64,000 nucleotides of DNA from the NCBI RefSeq assembly GCF_001953975.1, contig NZ_MBEJ01000077.1:1-64000 (forward strand), written 5' to 3'. The notes under the pieces were generated by a model. It was not told the origin of the DNA. It ran no database searches and saw only the letters and a list, made by a program, of their open reading frames with translations. The position numbers and the translations under genes are program-made. Shown piece after piece: positions 17,374 through 24,990 of the stretch. The stretch is from Mycobacterium sp. NS-7484 (lineage in GTDB: Bacteria > Actinomycetota > Actinomycetes > Mycobacteriales > Mycobacteriaceae). Each line of letters begins with the position of its first letter. Position 1 is the first letter of the stretch.

Positions 17374-20160
17374 CTATCGCCGCACCCGCTGGTCGATCGG
17401 AACCACCGTGGGTGCACTGTTGTAACCGCTGACCCGTACCCAGTTCGCCGCGGGCGCCGATCCGCTCACCCGGCCGGTCAGCTCGACCGTCTCCCCCGGA
17501 TAGACCGTGACGTAGTTGTCGGAATATTCGATCGGCAGGATCTCGTCCCCGTCATGGGTCGTGGTGATCTCGGCTCGCTCGAAGAACGCGATCTGGCGCC
17601 CGGGATTGTGCAGGCGGATCCGCACGCCGGCGTTCGCGTCGGGTCCGGAGCCGGCGCTCTCGTCGCGCTGCGCGGACACCTCCAGCCGGGCCCGGGCCAT
17701 GGTGTTGAGTGCGGTCAGGTCGGCCCAGCTGCTCTGCACCAGATCGAACGCCTGATCGTTGACCGGTGGGCCGACGTCGTCGAGCTGCTGCGACTGCCAG
17801 TAGGTGTTGTCGGCGACGACCGCACCGGTCTCGTCGAGCAGCTCACAGCGAACGAAGACCACAGGTGAATCGGGGGCCGGCCGCGGCAGCACCACGGCGG
17901 GCACGGCGCCGTTCGACGGCACGGCCGGCATCGCGGCGGTGCGGTCGTCGCGAACCCGTCCGGTCAGGTCGTAGGTGCGTACCCGCACCCGCAGGCCTGT
18001 CCGGTCCTGAGGTGACTGGTTCACCACGGTCACGTTGGCGGTGTCGTGGTCGCCGGTGGCGTAGGCGTCGAACACCACCGACAGCGGACGCAAGCCCTTC
18101 TTGGCCCCGTAATACGCGCCGCCCGGCCGCAGGTAGTAGTCGAAGATATGACCGAAAAACGACGGCCAGTGACTGTTGAGCATCCAGTAGATGGTCATCT
18201 TGTGGTTGTCCCACCCGCCGGCGGCGAACGCCTCGAACTGCGCCCGGGTCGACTCGTAGTGCGCCAATTGCGCCTTGCGGGCGAATTCCTCTGCGCTGCG
18301 CGAGGATCCGTACCGTTGGACCACCGCGGTGCGGATACTCTCCAGCGCGGCGTTGCTCGGGTTGGCCCCGGCGTGGAAGTACCAGGCCTCGTTGATCGGC
18401 CAGAGCTTGTCGGGCGGGATGAACTTCTGCAGGCTGGCGAACGGCGGGATGTGCTCGTTGTCGCCCTGTTCGGCGTTGGAACCCCGGGTGGCCTGATAAC
18501 GGCCGCTGAACCAGTAGCTCGGCGGACGCCAGGTATACGGGCCGGCCATGTGGATGCCGTCCCAATCGGGTTCGCCGTCGGCGCCGCGGGCCAGTGACGA
18601 CACGGTGTCGACGACGGTGTTGGGCCAGTGCAGGTCGCGCAGGATGCCGTGGTAGCCGGCGAGCACCGGCTCCGGCGGCTTGCCGTCACTGCCGTTGGCC
18701 CACAAGAAGGCCGAGGCGTGTCCGCGCAGCGATAGGATCTGGCTGCGCATGCTCTCGTCGGCGACCCGGCGATCCTCATCGTCCCACTGCCACCACTTCT
18801 CCCACTGGTTGCAGCACATCCACCCGTACATCAGCGGGATGCCGAGTTCGTCGGCCCGCTCGATGATGTTGTCGCCGGGGAACTTTCCCTCCAGACGCAG
18901 CATGTTGAGTCCCAGGTCGCGGACGTAGCCGAGGATGGCGTCCTCCCGCGGCGGGTCGTACTGGAACAACAGGTCGGGCGTGTATGCCGCGCCCCGGACC
19001 AGGAAGTCGCGGCCGTTGACGGTCAGGTAGAAGTTGCCGCCACGCCCCAGGTCGGGGAACTGCTCGTCGTTGTCGCGATGCTGCGCCACGGTGCGGATAC
19101 CGAACCGCGAATCCAGTGTGTCGGTGGGCCTGCCGTACCGCAGGAACTCCAGCCGTAGGTCGTACAGGTCGGGACTGCCCATGGTGTAGGGCCACCACAG
19201 ATCGGGGTCGTTCACCCGCAATGCGTCGAAAGTGTCCGGGTCGAACCGGATTTCCCGCTTCTCCCCCGGCGCCAGGTTGACCGCCTGATCCACCGAGATG
19301 GTCGGTTTTCCCGGCCGGCTGATCCGGGCCCGCACCACACCTCGCATCGGCACGTCGGCAGTGTTGCGGAGGTCGGAATAGACGGTCAGGCGGGCGGAGT
19401 CGGTGGCCGGCAACGGCAGCTCGGTGGTGACCAGCGGATCGCTGAGCACAACCTGGCCCGAGTAACTGAGGTAGACGGGTTTGAAGATGCCCGCATTGCG
19501 GTCGGCCACATAGGAATTGCCGCGCAGCGGGTTCTTGTCCGGACCCTGATAGCCGATGCGGTTCCAGTTGATCCAGTCCCACCAGCTGTCGGCCAACTCG
19601 ACGCCGTCGATGTCCTGCAACGACTGTTCGGGGGTCACCCTGACGGCCAGCGTGTTGGCCCCGCCGGGGTTGATCCACGGGGTCGCGTCGATCTCGTGGA
19701 TCGTGTGCATGCCGACGACGAGCGAGTTGCCGGCGATCAACTTTCCGTTGAGCCACACCTCGGCGCGGTAGTTGATCCCGGGAAAATCGAGCCGATAGCT
19801 GGAGCTGCCTGCCGGGGCGCTGAAAGTCGTGCGGTACCACCAGTCCTGGCGGAACAGGTCGTCGGGTACCTCGGCTAGGTTGTCGCCGACGTACAGGTCC
19901 GGATAGGTGCCGTCATCCTGCAGTGCCGCCAGCACGGTCGACGGCATGCGTTTGACCTCGTGCCAGTCACCGTCGACCTCGCCGGGCGAGGACAACGTCG
20001 CGCCGTCGGCGCGCACGGTGCGCGCCGACGCGAGCTGCCAGCCCTGTGCGATCTCGATGCGCCCCGACGGCGGCTCCGGCTTGGCGAACGGCGGGAAATC
20101 GGCGGCGCACAGCGAGCCGACCAGCAGTGCGACGAGAAGAAGGCCCGCCAGACCCGCCAA
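17374..20160 (-). CDS. Membrane-anchored GH2 exo-beta-D-glucosaminidase-like enzyme
   Basis: About 928 aa, a glycoside hydrolase family 2 enzyme with sugar-binding domain (FPGINYRAEVWLNGKLI), Ig-like domain, TIM barrel and C-terminal Ig-like domains. The barrel carries MYGWMCCNQWEKWW and WANGSDGKPPEP, features of exo-glucosaminidases such as CsxA, where an Asp in the NGSD motif is acid/base; the Glu of PINEAW is a candidate nucleophile. Likely substrates are chitosan-like glucosaminides or mannosides outside the cell. A hydrophobic N terminus acts as signal or anchor. The annotated TTG start removes the positively charged n-region; an ATT codon at 20193 with GAGGAG 6 nt upstream would restore it. 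Confidence 0.85.
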   Translation of the reverse strand: MAGLAGLLLVALLVGSLCAADFPPFAKPEPPSGRIEIAQGWQLASARTVRADGATLSSPGEVDGDWHEVKRMPSTVLAALQDDGTYPDLYVGDNLAEVPDDLFRQDWWYRTTFSAPAGSSSYRLDFPGINYRAEVWLNGKLIAGNSLVVGMHTIHEIDATPWINPGGANTLAVRVTPEQSLQDIDGVELADSWWDWINWNRIGYQGPDKNPLRGNSYVADRNAGIFKPVYLSYSGQVVLSDPLVTTELPLPATDSARLTVYSDLRNTADVPMRGVVRARISRPGKPTISVDQAVNLAPGEKREIRFDPDTFDALRVNDPDLWWPYTMGSPDLYDLRLEFLRYGRPTDTLDSRFGIRTVAQHRDNDEQFPDLGRGGNFYLTVNGRDFLVRGAAYTPDLLFQYDPPREDAILGYVRDLGLNMLRLEGKFPGDNIIERADELGIPLMYGWMCCNQWEKWWQWDDEDRRVADESMRSQILSLRGHASAFLWANGSDGKPPEPVLAGYHGILRDLHWPNTVVDTVSSLARGADGEPDWDGIHMAGPYTWRPPSYWFSGRYQATRGSNAEQGDNEHIPPFASLQKFIPPDKLWPINEAWYFHAGANPSNAALESIRTAVVQRYGSSRSAEEFARKAQLAHYESTRAQFEAFAAGGWDNHKMTIYWMLNSHWPSFFGHIFDYYLRPGGAYYGAKKGLRPLSVVFDAYATGDHDTANVTVVNQSPQDRTGLRVRVRTYDLTGRVRDDRTAAMPAVPSNGAVPAVVLPRPAPDSPVVFVRCELLDETGAVVADNTYWQSQQLDDVGPPVNDQAFDLVQSSWADLTALNTMARARLEVSAQRDESAGSGPDANAGVRIRLHNPGRQIAFFERAEITTTHDGDEILPIEYSDNYVTVYPGETVELTGRVSGSAPAANWVRVSGYNSAPTVVPIDQRVRR

Positions 20161-20295
20161 GGTCAGGCCGGCGCGACGGTTCCGGGCGGAAATGGGCAGC
20201 TCCTCATAGACCGGTGCGGCATCGGGTACCGAATCGATGCCGTGCCGGGGTCATTCTGCCGTGACCGGAACCGCCTCGCGCGGGCGGTGCACCTT

Positions 20296-21033
20296 CTAGA
20301 GCTTGTGCGGAACGTCGTTGACGATGCCGCCGTCCATGACGAACTCGGCACCCGTGGCGTACCGCGACTCGTCGCTGGCCAGGAACACCACGAAGGTGGA
20401 CACCTCGTCGGGTTGCCCGGGGCGACCCAGCGGGATGCTCAGCATGTCCTCGGGGAAGTGCTCGGTCATCGGGGTTCGGATGAAGCCGGGATGTATCGAG
20501 TTGACCCGGATCTGCTTGGAACCGAGCTCGAGCGCAGCGGACTTGGTCAGGCCGCGCACGGCCCACTTCGACGCGACATACGGATGCACCATCGCCGCAC
20601 CGCGCAGACCCTCGATGGATGAGACGTTGATGATCGACCCACCGCCGGCCGCCTTCATCGCCTTGACGCAAGCCTGCATGCCCAGGAAGGTGCCGGTCAG
20701 GTTGACGTCGATGACCTTCTGCCACTGGGCCATATCGAACTTGCCGATCTGACCGAGCGCGACGATGCCGGCATTGTTCACCAACACGTTGAGCAGACCG
20801 AACTCCGAGACGGCGGTGTCCACCGCGGCGTTCCACTGGTCTTCCTGCGTGACGTCGAGGTGCACGTAGCGCACCGAATCCCCGAGTTCGGCGGCCAGCT
20901 TTGCCCCCTCGTCATCGAGGATGTCGCCGATCACCACCTTGGCGCCTTCGGCGACCAGGGCACGCGCATGCTCGGCGCCCATCCCCCGCGCACCGCCGCT
21001 GATCAATGCAACTTTTCCGTCTACCCGTCCCAT
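20296..21033 (-). CDS. SDR hydroxysteroid dehydrogenase (FabG3-like)
   Basis: A 245-aa short-chain dehydrogenase. Cofactor motif GGARGMGAEHARAL (residues 13-26), NNAG, catalytic Ser in INVSSIEG, and Tyr-x3-Lys in HPYVASKWA are all intact. It resembles mycobacterial FabG3 (Rv2002 type), a 3-alpha/20-beta hydroxysteroid dehydrogenase; the Asp in IGDILDDEG favours NAD(H). A perfect KstR motif lies 34 bp upstream of the ATG, in line with a sterol role. The frame extends 16 codons upstream through that motif; the ATG at 21033 begins at the family N terminus and is preferred. Confidence 0.88.
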   Translation of the reverse strand: MGRVDGKVALISGGARGMGAEHARALVAEGAKVVIGDILDDEGAKLAAELGDSVRYVHLDVTQEDQWNAAVDTAVSEFGLLNVLVNNAGIVALGQIGKFDMAQWQKVIDVNLTGTFLGMQACVKAMKAAGGGSIINVSSIEGLRGAAMVHPYVASKWAVRGLTKSAALELGSKQIRVNSIHPGFIRTPMTEHFPEDMLSIPLGRPGQPDEVSTFVVFLASDESRYATGAEFVMDGGIVNDVPHKL

Positions 21034-21066
21034 GACGGGTGAGGCTACCGCAACGGAACGCAAAAA

Positions 21067-21080
21067 TAGAACATGTTCCA
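21067..21080. promoter_or_regulatory. KstR-type operator between divergent genes
   Basis: TAGAACATGTTCCA matches the published KstR consensus TNNAACNNGTTNNA at every fixed position. KstR is the TetR repressor of cholesterol catabolism in mycobacteria. The site lies 34 bp before the hydroxysteroid dehydrogenase start and 81 bp before the DapB-like gene, so both promoters may be controlled. Confidence 0.8.
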
Positions 21081-21160
21081 ATTTCGCCGTCCAGGCCGCA
21101 TACTCACGTCGTCATATCTCGTCGGTATGTCGTCGCTAACAAGATTTCGCAAGGAGCACA

Positions 21161-22237
21161 ATGGCCATCCGCGTCGGATTGTTCGGCACCGGAAACTGCG
21201 GCGCGCTGGCGCTGATCCAACTCATCGAGGATCCCCGGTTCGAGTTGGTGGCCGTCGGCGTGTCCAACGACGACAAGGTCGGCACCGACGCCGGCGAACT
21301 GGCCGGTCTGGGCGTGACCACCGGAGTCATCGCGACCCGGGGCATGGAGGACGTGTTGGCAGCCAAGCCGGACTGCCTGGTGTACTGCGCGATGGGCGAC
21401 ACCCGACCCATCGAGGCAACCCGCGACGTGATGGCGGCACTGTCCGCCGGGATCAACGTGGTGGGATCGGCTCCCGGCGGTCTGCAATTCCCGTGGGGCG
21501 CCATGCCGCAGAAGGCCATCGACCGCGTGGAAGATGCTGCGCGAAGCGGTAATTCGAGTGTGTACATCACCGGGGTCGATCCCGGATTCGCCACCGACCT
21601 GGTGCCGTTCGCCATCGCCAGCACCTGCCAGCGCATCGACCAGATCAAGACCATGGAGATCGCCGACTACGCCACCTACGACGGCGCCGAGGTGATGTCG
21701 GTCGTGATGGGCTTCGGCAATCCGATGGACCGCCCGGGCATGCTCTTCTACCCCGGCATCCTCAGCGCCGCCTGGGGCACCGCGATCAAGATGCTGGCGG
21801 CCGGCTTGGGCGTCGAGGTCGAGGAGATCACCGAGAGCTACGAACTGGAGCCCGCGCCAGAGGACATCGAGGTGGCCACCGGCGTCATCGCCGAGGGCAC
21901 GGTGGCCGCGATGCGGTTCGAGATCAACGGCATGGTCGACGGCAAACCGTTGATCGTCGTCGAGCACATCACCCGGGTGCGGGAAGACCTGCGCCCGGAT
22001 TGGGCCCAGCCGGCCCAGCCGGGTGGCTCCTACCGGGTCGAGATCAGCGGCGAGCCGTCCTACGTCGTGGACATCTGTCCGACCAGCAGCCGCGGCGACC
22101 ACAATTACGCGGCGATCCTGGCCGCGGCCGGCCGGATCGTCAACGCCATCCCCGATGTGGTGGCCGCCCCCGCCGGCATCCGAACCACGCTGGACCTCCC
22201 GCTGGGCACCGGCAAGGGACTGTACCGACGCGATTAG
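21161..22237 (+). CDS. Dihydrodipicolinate reductase-like NAD(P)-binding protein
   Basis: A 358-aa protein with an N-terminal Rossmann motif (GLFGTGNCGALAL) and the DapB-like N-terminal fold, but far longer than true DapB and without its lysine-pathway motifs. Mycobacteria carry many paralogues of this family and most have no assigned reaction; they often lie among steroid genes. AAGGAG precedes the ATG by 4 nt. It is divergent from the hydroxysteroid dehydrogenase and shares its KstR box, so a dehydrogenase role on sterol-derived metabolites is plausible but inferred. Confidence 0.82.
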   Translation: MAIRVGLFGTGNCGALALIQLIEDPRFELVAVGVSNDDKVGTDAGELAGLGVTTGVIATRGMEDVLAAKPDCLVYCAMGDTRPIEATRDVMAALSAGINVVGSAPGGLQFPWGAMPQKAIDRVEDAARSGNSSVYITGVDPGFATDLVPFAIASTCQRIDQIKTMEIADYATYDGAEVMSVVMGFGNPMDRPGMLFYPGILSAAWGTAIKMLAAGLGVEVEEITESYELEPAPEDIEVATGVIAEGTVAAMRFEINGMVDGKPLIVVEHITRVREDLRPDWAQPAQPGGSYRVEISGEPSYVVDICPTSSRGDHNYAAILAAAGRIVNAIPDVVAAPAGIRTTLDLPLGTGKGLYRRD

Positions 22238-22256
22238 GCGCCCGGCCGCAACCTGC

Positions 22257-22272
22257 CGTCGCCACGGCGACG
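22257..22272. terminator. Small hairpin between convergent genes
   Basis: CGTCGCC (22257-22263) and GGCGACG (22266-22272) form a compact perfect inverted repeat in the 55-bp gap between two converging genes. No T run follows on either strand. Confidence 0.35.
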
Positions 22273-22292
22273 ACCACTGGGCCTGGGCAGCG

Positions 22293-22985
22293 TCAGCACC
22301 GGCCAGCCGTGATCGGCGGCCGCGGCCGCGGGTTCACCGGCCGGGGATGACCGACGAGCCGCATCAGCGCGCCATCCTCGTCACCGTCGGCATAGAAGTA
22401 GCTGCCGGTCAGCTCGATCTGCCTGGTGCGGCAAAAGTCTTGCACCGCAGTGGCTTTGCGCGGACCCCAGATGATCGGCTCCACGATGTCGCCGGTCAGC
22501 CGACCCTGACTGTCCGTCTGGAAGTGGTTGCACAGCACGTGGTCGATCCCCAGGTGACGTGCCACCGGCTCGGCGTGGATGGTCAACGCCGAGGAGCTCA
22601 TCACGACGGTGTGGCCGCGCTCCTGGTGTCGACGCACCACGTCGCGCATGTGCGGATAAACGCGCTGGGCGATCCGGTTCTCGAACAGGTACTCCCCCAA
22701 CGCGTCGAGCTCGACCAGGGATTCGCCGCGTAGATACCCGGCCGCGCGCACCAGCAGCCGCTCGAATGGCATCCGGCCGATCCGGTAGCGCACCGAGGCC
22801 TCGATGATCCCGGCGATCTCACCGAAAGCCGCCTGCCGGCGTCGGATGCGGTGACCGGCGTGCGCGGTTGCGGTGAAGCCGTCCACCAGGGTGCCGTCGA
22901 GGTCGAAGAACACGCCGACCTGCGCCCCGCCCGGACCGAACCCGATCTCCTCGAGTGATTCGGGTGGCGACAAGGTGCGGCCCAT
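22293..22985 (-). CDS. HAD-IB family phosphatase-like protein, stand-alone
   Basis: A 230-aa HAD hydrolase of subfamily IB. Motif I is FFDLDGTLVDG (both Asp present), motif II is the Ser run VVMSSSA, motif III Lys is in GPRKATAV, and motif IV is YADGDEDGALM. This module is normally the N-terminal half of HAD-acyltransferase (PlsC-type) fusions in mycobacteria; here the frame stops shortly after VGHPRPVNPRP with a short Arg/Pro tail and no acyltransferase follows. It may act as an independent phosphatase or be a remnant. Convergent with the DapB-like gene. Confidence 0.8.
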   Translation of the reverse strand: MGRTLSPPESLEEIGFGPGGAQVGVFFDLDGTLVDGFTATAHAGHRIRRRQAAFGEIAGIIEASVRYRIGRMPFERLLVRAAGYLRGESLVELDALGEYLFENRIAQRVYPHMRDVVRRHQERGHTVVMSSSALTIHAEPVARHLGIDHVLCNHFQTDSQGRLTGDIVEPIIWGPRKATAVQDFCRTRQIELTGSYFYADGDEDGALMRLVGHPRPVNPRPRPPITAGRC

Positions 22986-23098
22986 GCAGCTAGTACACCA
23001 AGCAGGTACGACACCCGGCCAGTCGGAGTGGCATTCGTCGCCGAACTGACACGAATCTGCCGGGTCGGGCCCCGAATGGCCTCACAGTCGTACTAAAC

Positions 23099-23112
23099 TA
23101 GAACACGTTTCA
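23099..23112. promoter_or_regulatory. KstR-type operator before nitronate monooxygenase gene
   Basis: TAGAACACGTTTCA is a full match to TNNAACNNGTTNNA. It lies 62 bp before the ATG at 23175 and 113 bp from the divergent HAD gene. The identical 14-mer recurs at 51209. Confidence 0.8.
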
Positions 23113-23174
23113 TTTCTGTCCGGGCCAGATCGGTCGAGGACTCCCAAACCACATCGTCACTACAAGGAGCTCAG

Positions 23175-24305
23175 ATGCACACCGCACTCTGCGACGAGCT
23201 CGGGATCGACGTCCCGATCTTCGCGTTCACCCACTGTCGCGATGTCGTGGTCGCCGTCAGCAAGGCCGGTGGCTTCGGCGTGCTCGGCGCCGTCGGGTTC
23301 AGCCCCGAACAGCTCGAGATCGAGCTCAACTGGATCGACGAGCACATCGGCGACCACCCCTACGGCGTGGACATCGTGATCCCCAACAAGTACGAGGGCA
23401 TGGACGCCAACATGTCCGCCGACGATCTCAAGGGCATGCTGCAGTCCCTGGTGCCCCAGGAACACCTGGATTTCGCCAAGAAGATCCTCGCCGACCACGG
23501 CGTGCCCGTCGACCACAGTGACGACGACGCGCTGCAGCTGCTCGGCTGGACCGAGGCCACCGCGACGCCCCAGGTCGAGATCGCGCTGAAGCACCCCAAG
23601 ATGACGCTGATCGCCAACGCGCTGGGCACCCCGCCGAAAGACATGATCGACCGCATCCACGCCGAGGGCCGCAAGGTCGCGGCGCTGTGCGGTTCGCCGT
23701 CGCAGGCCCGCAAACACGCCGACGCCGGCGTCGACATCATCATCGCCCAGGGTGGCGAGGCCGGCGGGCACAGCGGTGAGATCGGCTCGATCGTGCTGTG
23801 GCCCCAGGTGGTCAAGGAAGTGGCCCCGGTTCCGGTGCTGGCCGCCGGCGGTATCGGCAGCGGTCAGCAGATCGCGGCGGCGCTCGCGCTCGGCGCCCAG
23901 GGCGCCTGGACCGGATCGCAGTGGGTGATGGTCGAGGAGAGCGAGCACACCGAGCAGCAGCACGCCGCCTACGCCAAGGCCACCAGCAAGGACACCGTGC
24001 GCAGCCGCTCGTTCACCGGCAAGCCGGCCCGCATGCTGCGCAACGACTGGACCGAGGCCTGGGAAAACCCGGACAACCCGAAGCCGCTCGGTATGCCGTT
24101 GCAGTACATGGTCTCCGGCATGGCCGTGGCCGCGACGCACAAGTACCCCAACGAGAGCGTCGACGTCGCGTTCAACCCGGTGGGCCAGGTGGTCGGCCAG
24201 TTCACGAAGGTCGAGAAGACCTCCGCGGTGATCGAACGCTGGGTGCAGGAGTACCTGGAGGCGACCGGCACCCTCAACGCCCTGAACGAGGCCGCCGGCG
24301 TGTAA
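23175..24305 (+). CDS. Nitronate monooxygenase / 2-nitropropane dioxygenase family flavoprotein
   Basis: A 376-aa FMN-dependent TIM-barrel protein. Family marks are the N-terminal PIFAFTHCRDVVVAVSKAGG, the IIAQGGEAGGHSGEIGS segment with the candidate active-site His, and the phosphate-binding LAAGGIGSGQQIAAALALGAQ. Members oxidise nitronates, but some act in steroid ring degradation (IpdC type). A perfect KstR box upstream favours a sterol-linked role. AAGGAG lies 7 nt before the ATG. It is monocistronic, bounded downstream by a strong terminator. Confidence 0.87.
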   Translation: MHTALCDELGIDVPIFAFTHCRDVVVAVSKAGGFGVLGAVGFSPEQLEIELNWIDEHIGDHPYGVDIVIPNKYEGMDANMSADDLKGMLQSLVPQEHLDFAKKILADHGVPVDHSDDDALQLLGWTEATATPQVEIALKHPKMTLIANALGTPPKDMIDRIHAEGRKVAALCGSPSQARKHADAGVDIIIAQGGEAGGHSGEIGSIVLWPQVVKEVAPVPVLAAGGIGSGQQIAAALALGAQGAWTGSQWVMVEESEHTEQQHAAYAKATSKDTVRSRSFTGKPARMLRNDWTEAWENPDNPKPLGMPLQYMVSGMAVAATHKYPNESVDVAFNPVGQVVGQFTKVEKTSAVIERWVQEYLEATGTLNALNEAAGV

Positions 24306-24323
24306 CCGGATCCCACGTCGGAC

Positions 24324-24359
24324 CGAATGGCTGCGAATCTCTCGATTCGCAGCCATTCG
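24324..24359 (+). terminator. Strong intrinsic-type terminator
   Basis: Perfect 15-bp inverted repeat CGAATGGCTGCGAAT / ATTCGCAGCCATTCG around a 6-nt loop, followed by TCGTTTTCC. It begins 18 bp after the nitronate monooxygenase stop. Confidence 0.85.
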
Positions 24360-24394
24360 TCGTTTTCCACAGGGTCTGGACCGCCGCCGTCCGG

Positions 24395-24418
24395 ATTATG
24401 TAGGGTTACATACATAAT
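24395..24418. promoter_or_regulatory. Palindromic operator of TetR/molybdoenzyme operon
   Basis: Perfect inverted repeat ATTATGTA (24395-24402) and TACATAAT (24411-24418) with an 8-bp spacer; a nested TATGTA/TACATA pair overlaps it. It lies 20 bp before the TetR start and is a strong candidate for autoregulation by that protein. Confidence 0.65.
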
Positions 24419-24438
24419 TCCGGCGAAAGGGTTTCGAG

Positions 24439-24990
24439 ATGACTGGCCCCCGCGAACGCATGGTGGCTTCGGCCGCCCTACTGATCCGTGAACGCGGAGC
24501 GCACCCGACCGCGATCGCCGATGTGCTGGCCCACAGCGGCGCGCCCCGCGGCTCGGCCTATCACTACTTCCCCGGCGGGCGCACCCAACTGATGTGCGAG
24601 GCGATCGACTACGCCGCCGATCACGTCGCCGCGCGGCTCTCCCGGGCCGGCAGTTCCGCAATTTTGCTCGACGGCATGGTGACCGGATTCCGTAAGCAGC
24701 TGTTGGACACCGATTTCCGGGCCGGTTGCCCGGTCGTCGCGGTCTCGGTCGAGGCCGGGGACCCGGCGCTCGACCGGGCCGGAGCCGCGTTCACCCGGTG
24801 GACGGGGCTGATCGCCGATCGGCTGCGCGCCGACGGAGCCGACGAGAAGCGTGCCGAGGAGCTGGCCATGCTGATCATCACGGCTGTCGAAGGGGCGATC
24901 GTCGTGGCCCGCGCCACCCGCGACGTCACACCGCTGGACCTCGTCCACGCCCAGCTTCGTGCCCTCGTCGCCGACGGGAGCGCATCGTGA
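24439..24990 (+). CDS. TetR family regulator (LmrA/YxaF-like)
   Basis: A 183-aa repressor. The N-terminal helix-turn-helix is AIADVLAHSGAPRGSAYHYF (about residues 23-42) and the C-terminal domain matches the LmrA/YxaF subgroup. It is encoded directly before, and overlaps, the molybdopterin oxidoreductase gene, so it probably controls its own operon through the upstream palindrome. The inducer is unknown. Confidence 0.88.
   Translation: MTGPRERMVASAALLIRERGAHPTAIADVLAHSGAPRGSAYHYFPGGRTQLMCEAIDYAADHVAARLSRAGSSAILLDGMVTGFRKQLLDTDFRAGCPVVAVSVEAGDPALDRAGAAFTRWTGLIADRLRADGADEKRAEELAMLIITAVEGAIVVARATRDVTPLDLVHAQLRALVADGSAS

Noticed and set aside
23160..24356. 398-aa minus-strand open frame over the nitronate monooxygenase gene
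   Set aside because: Antisense shadow; the sense frame has clear flavoprotein motifs, Shine-Dalgarno and operator.
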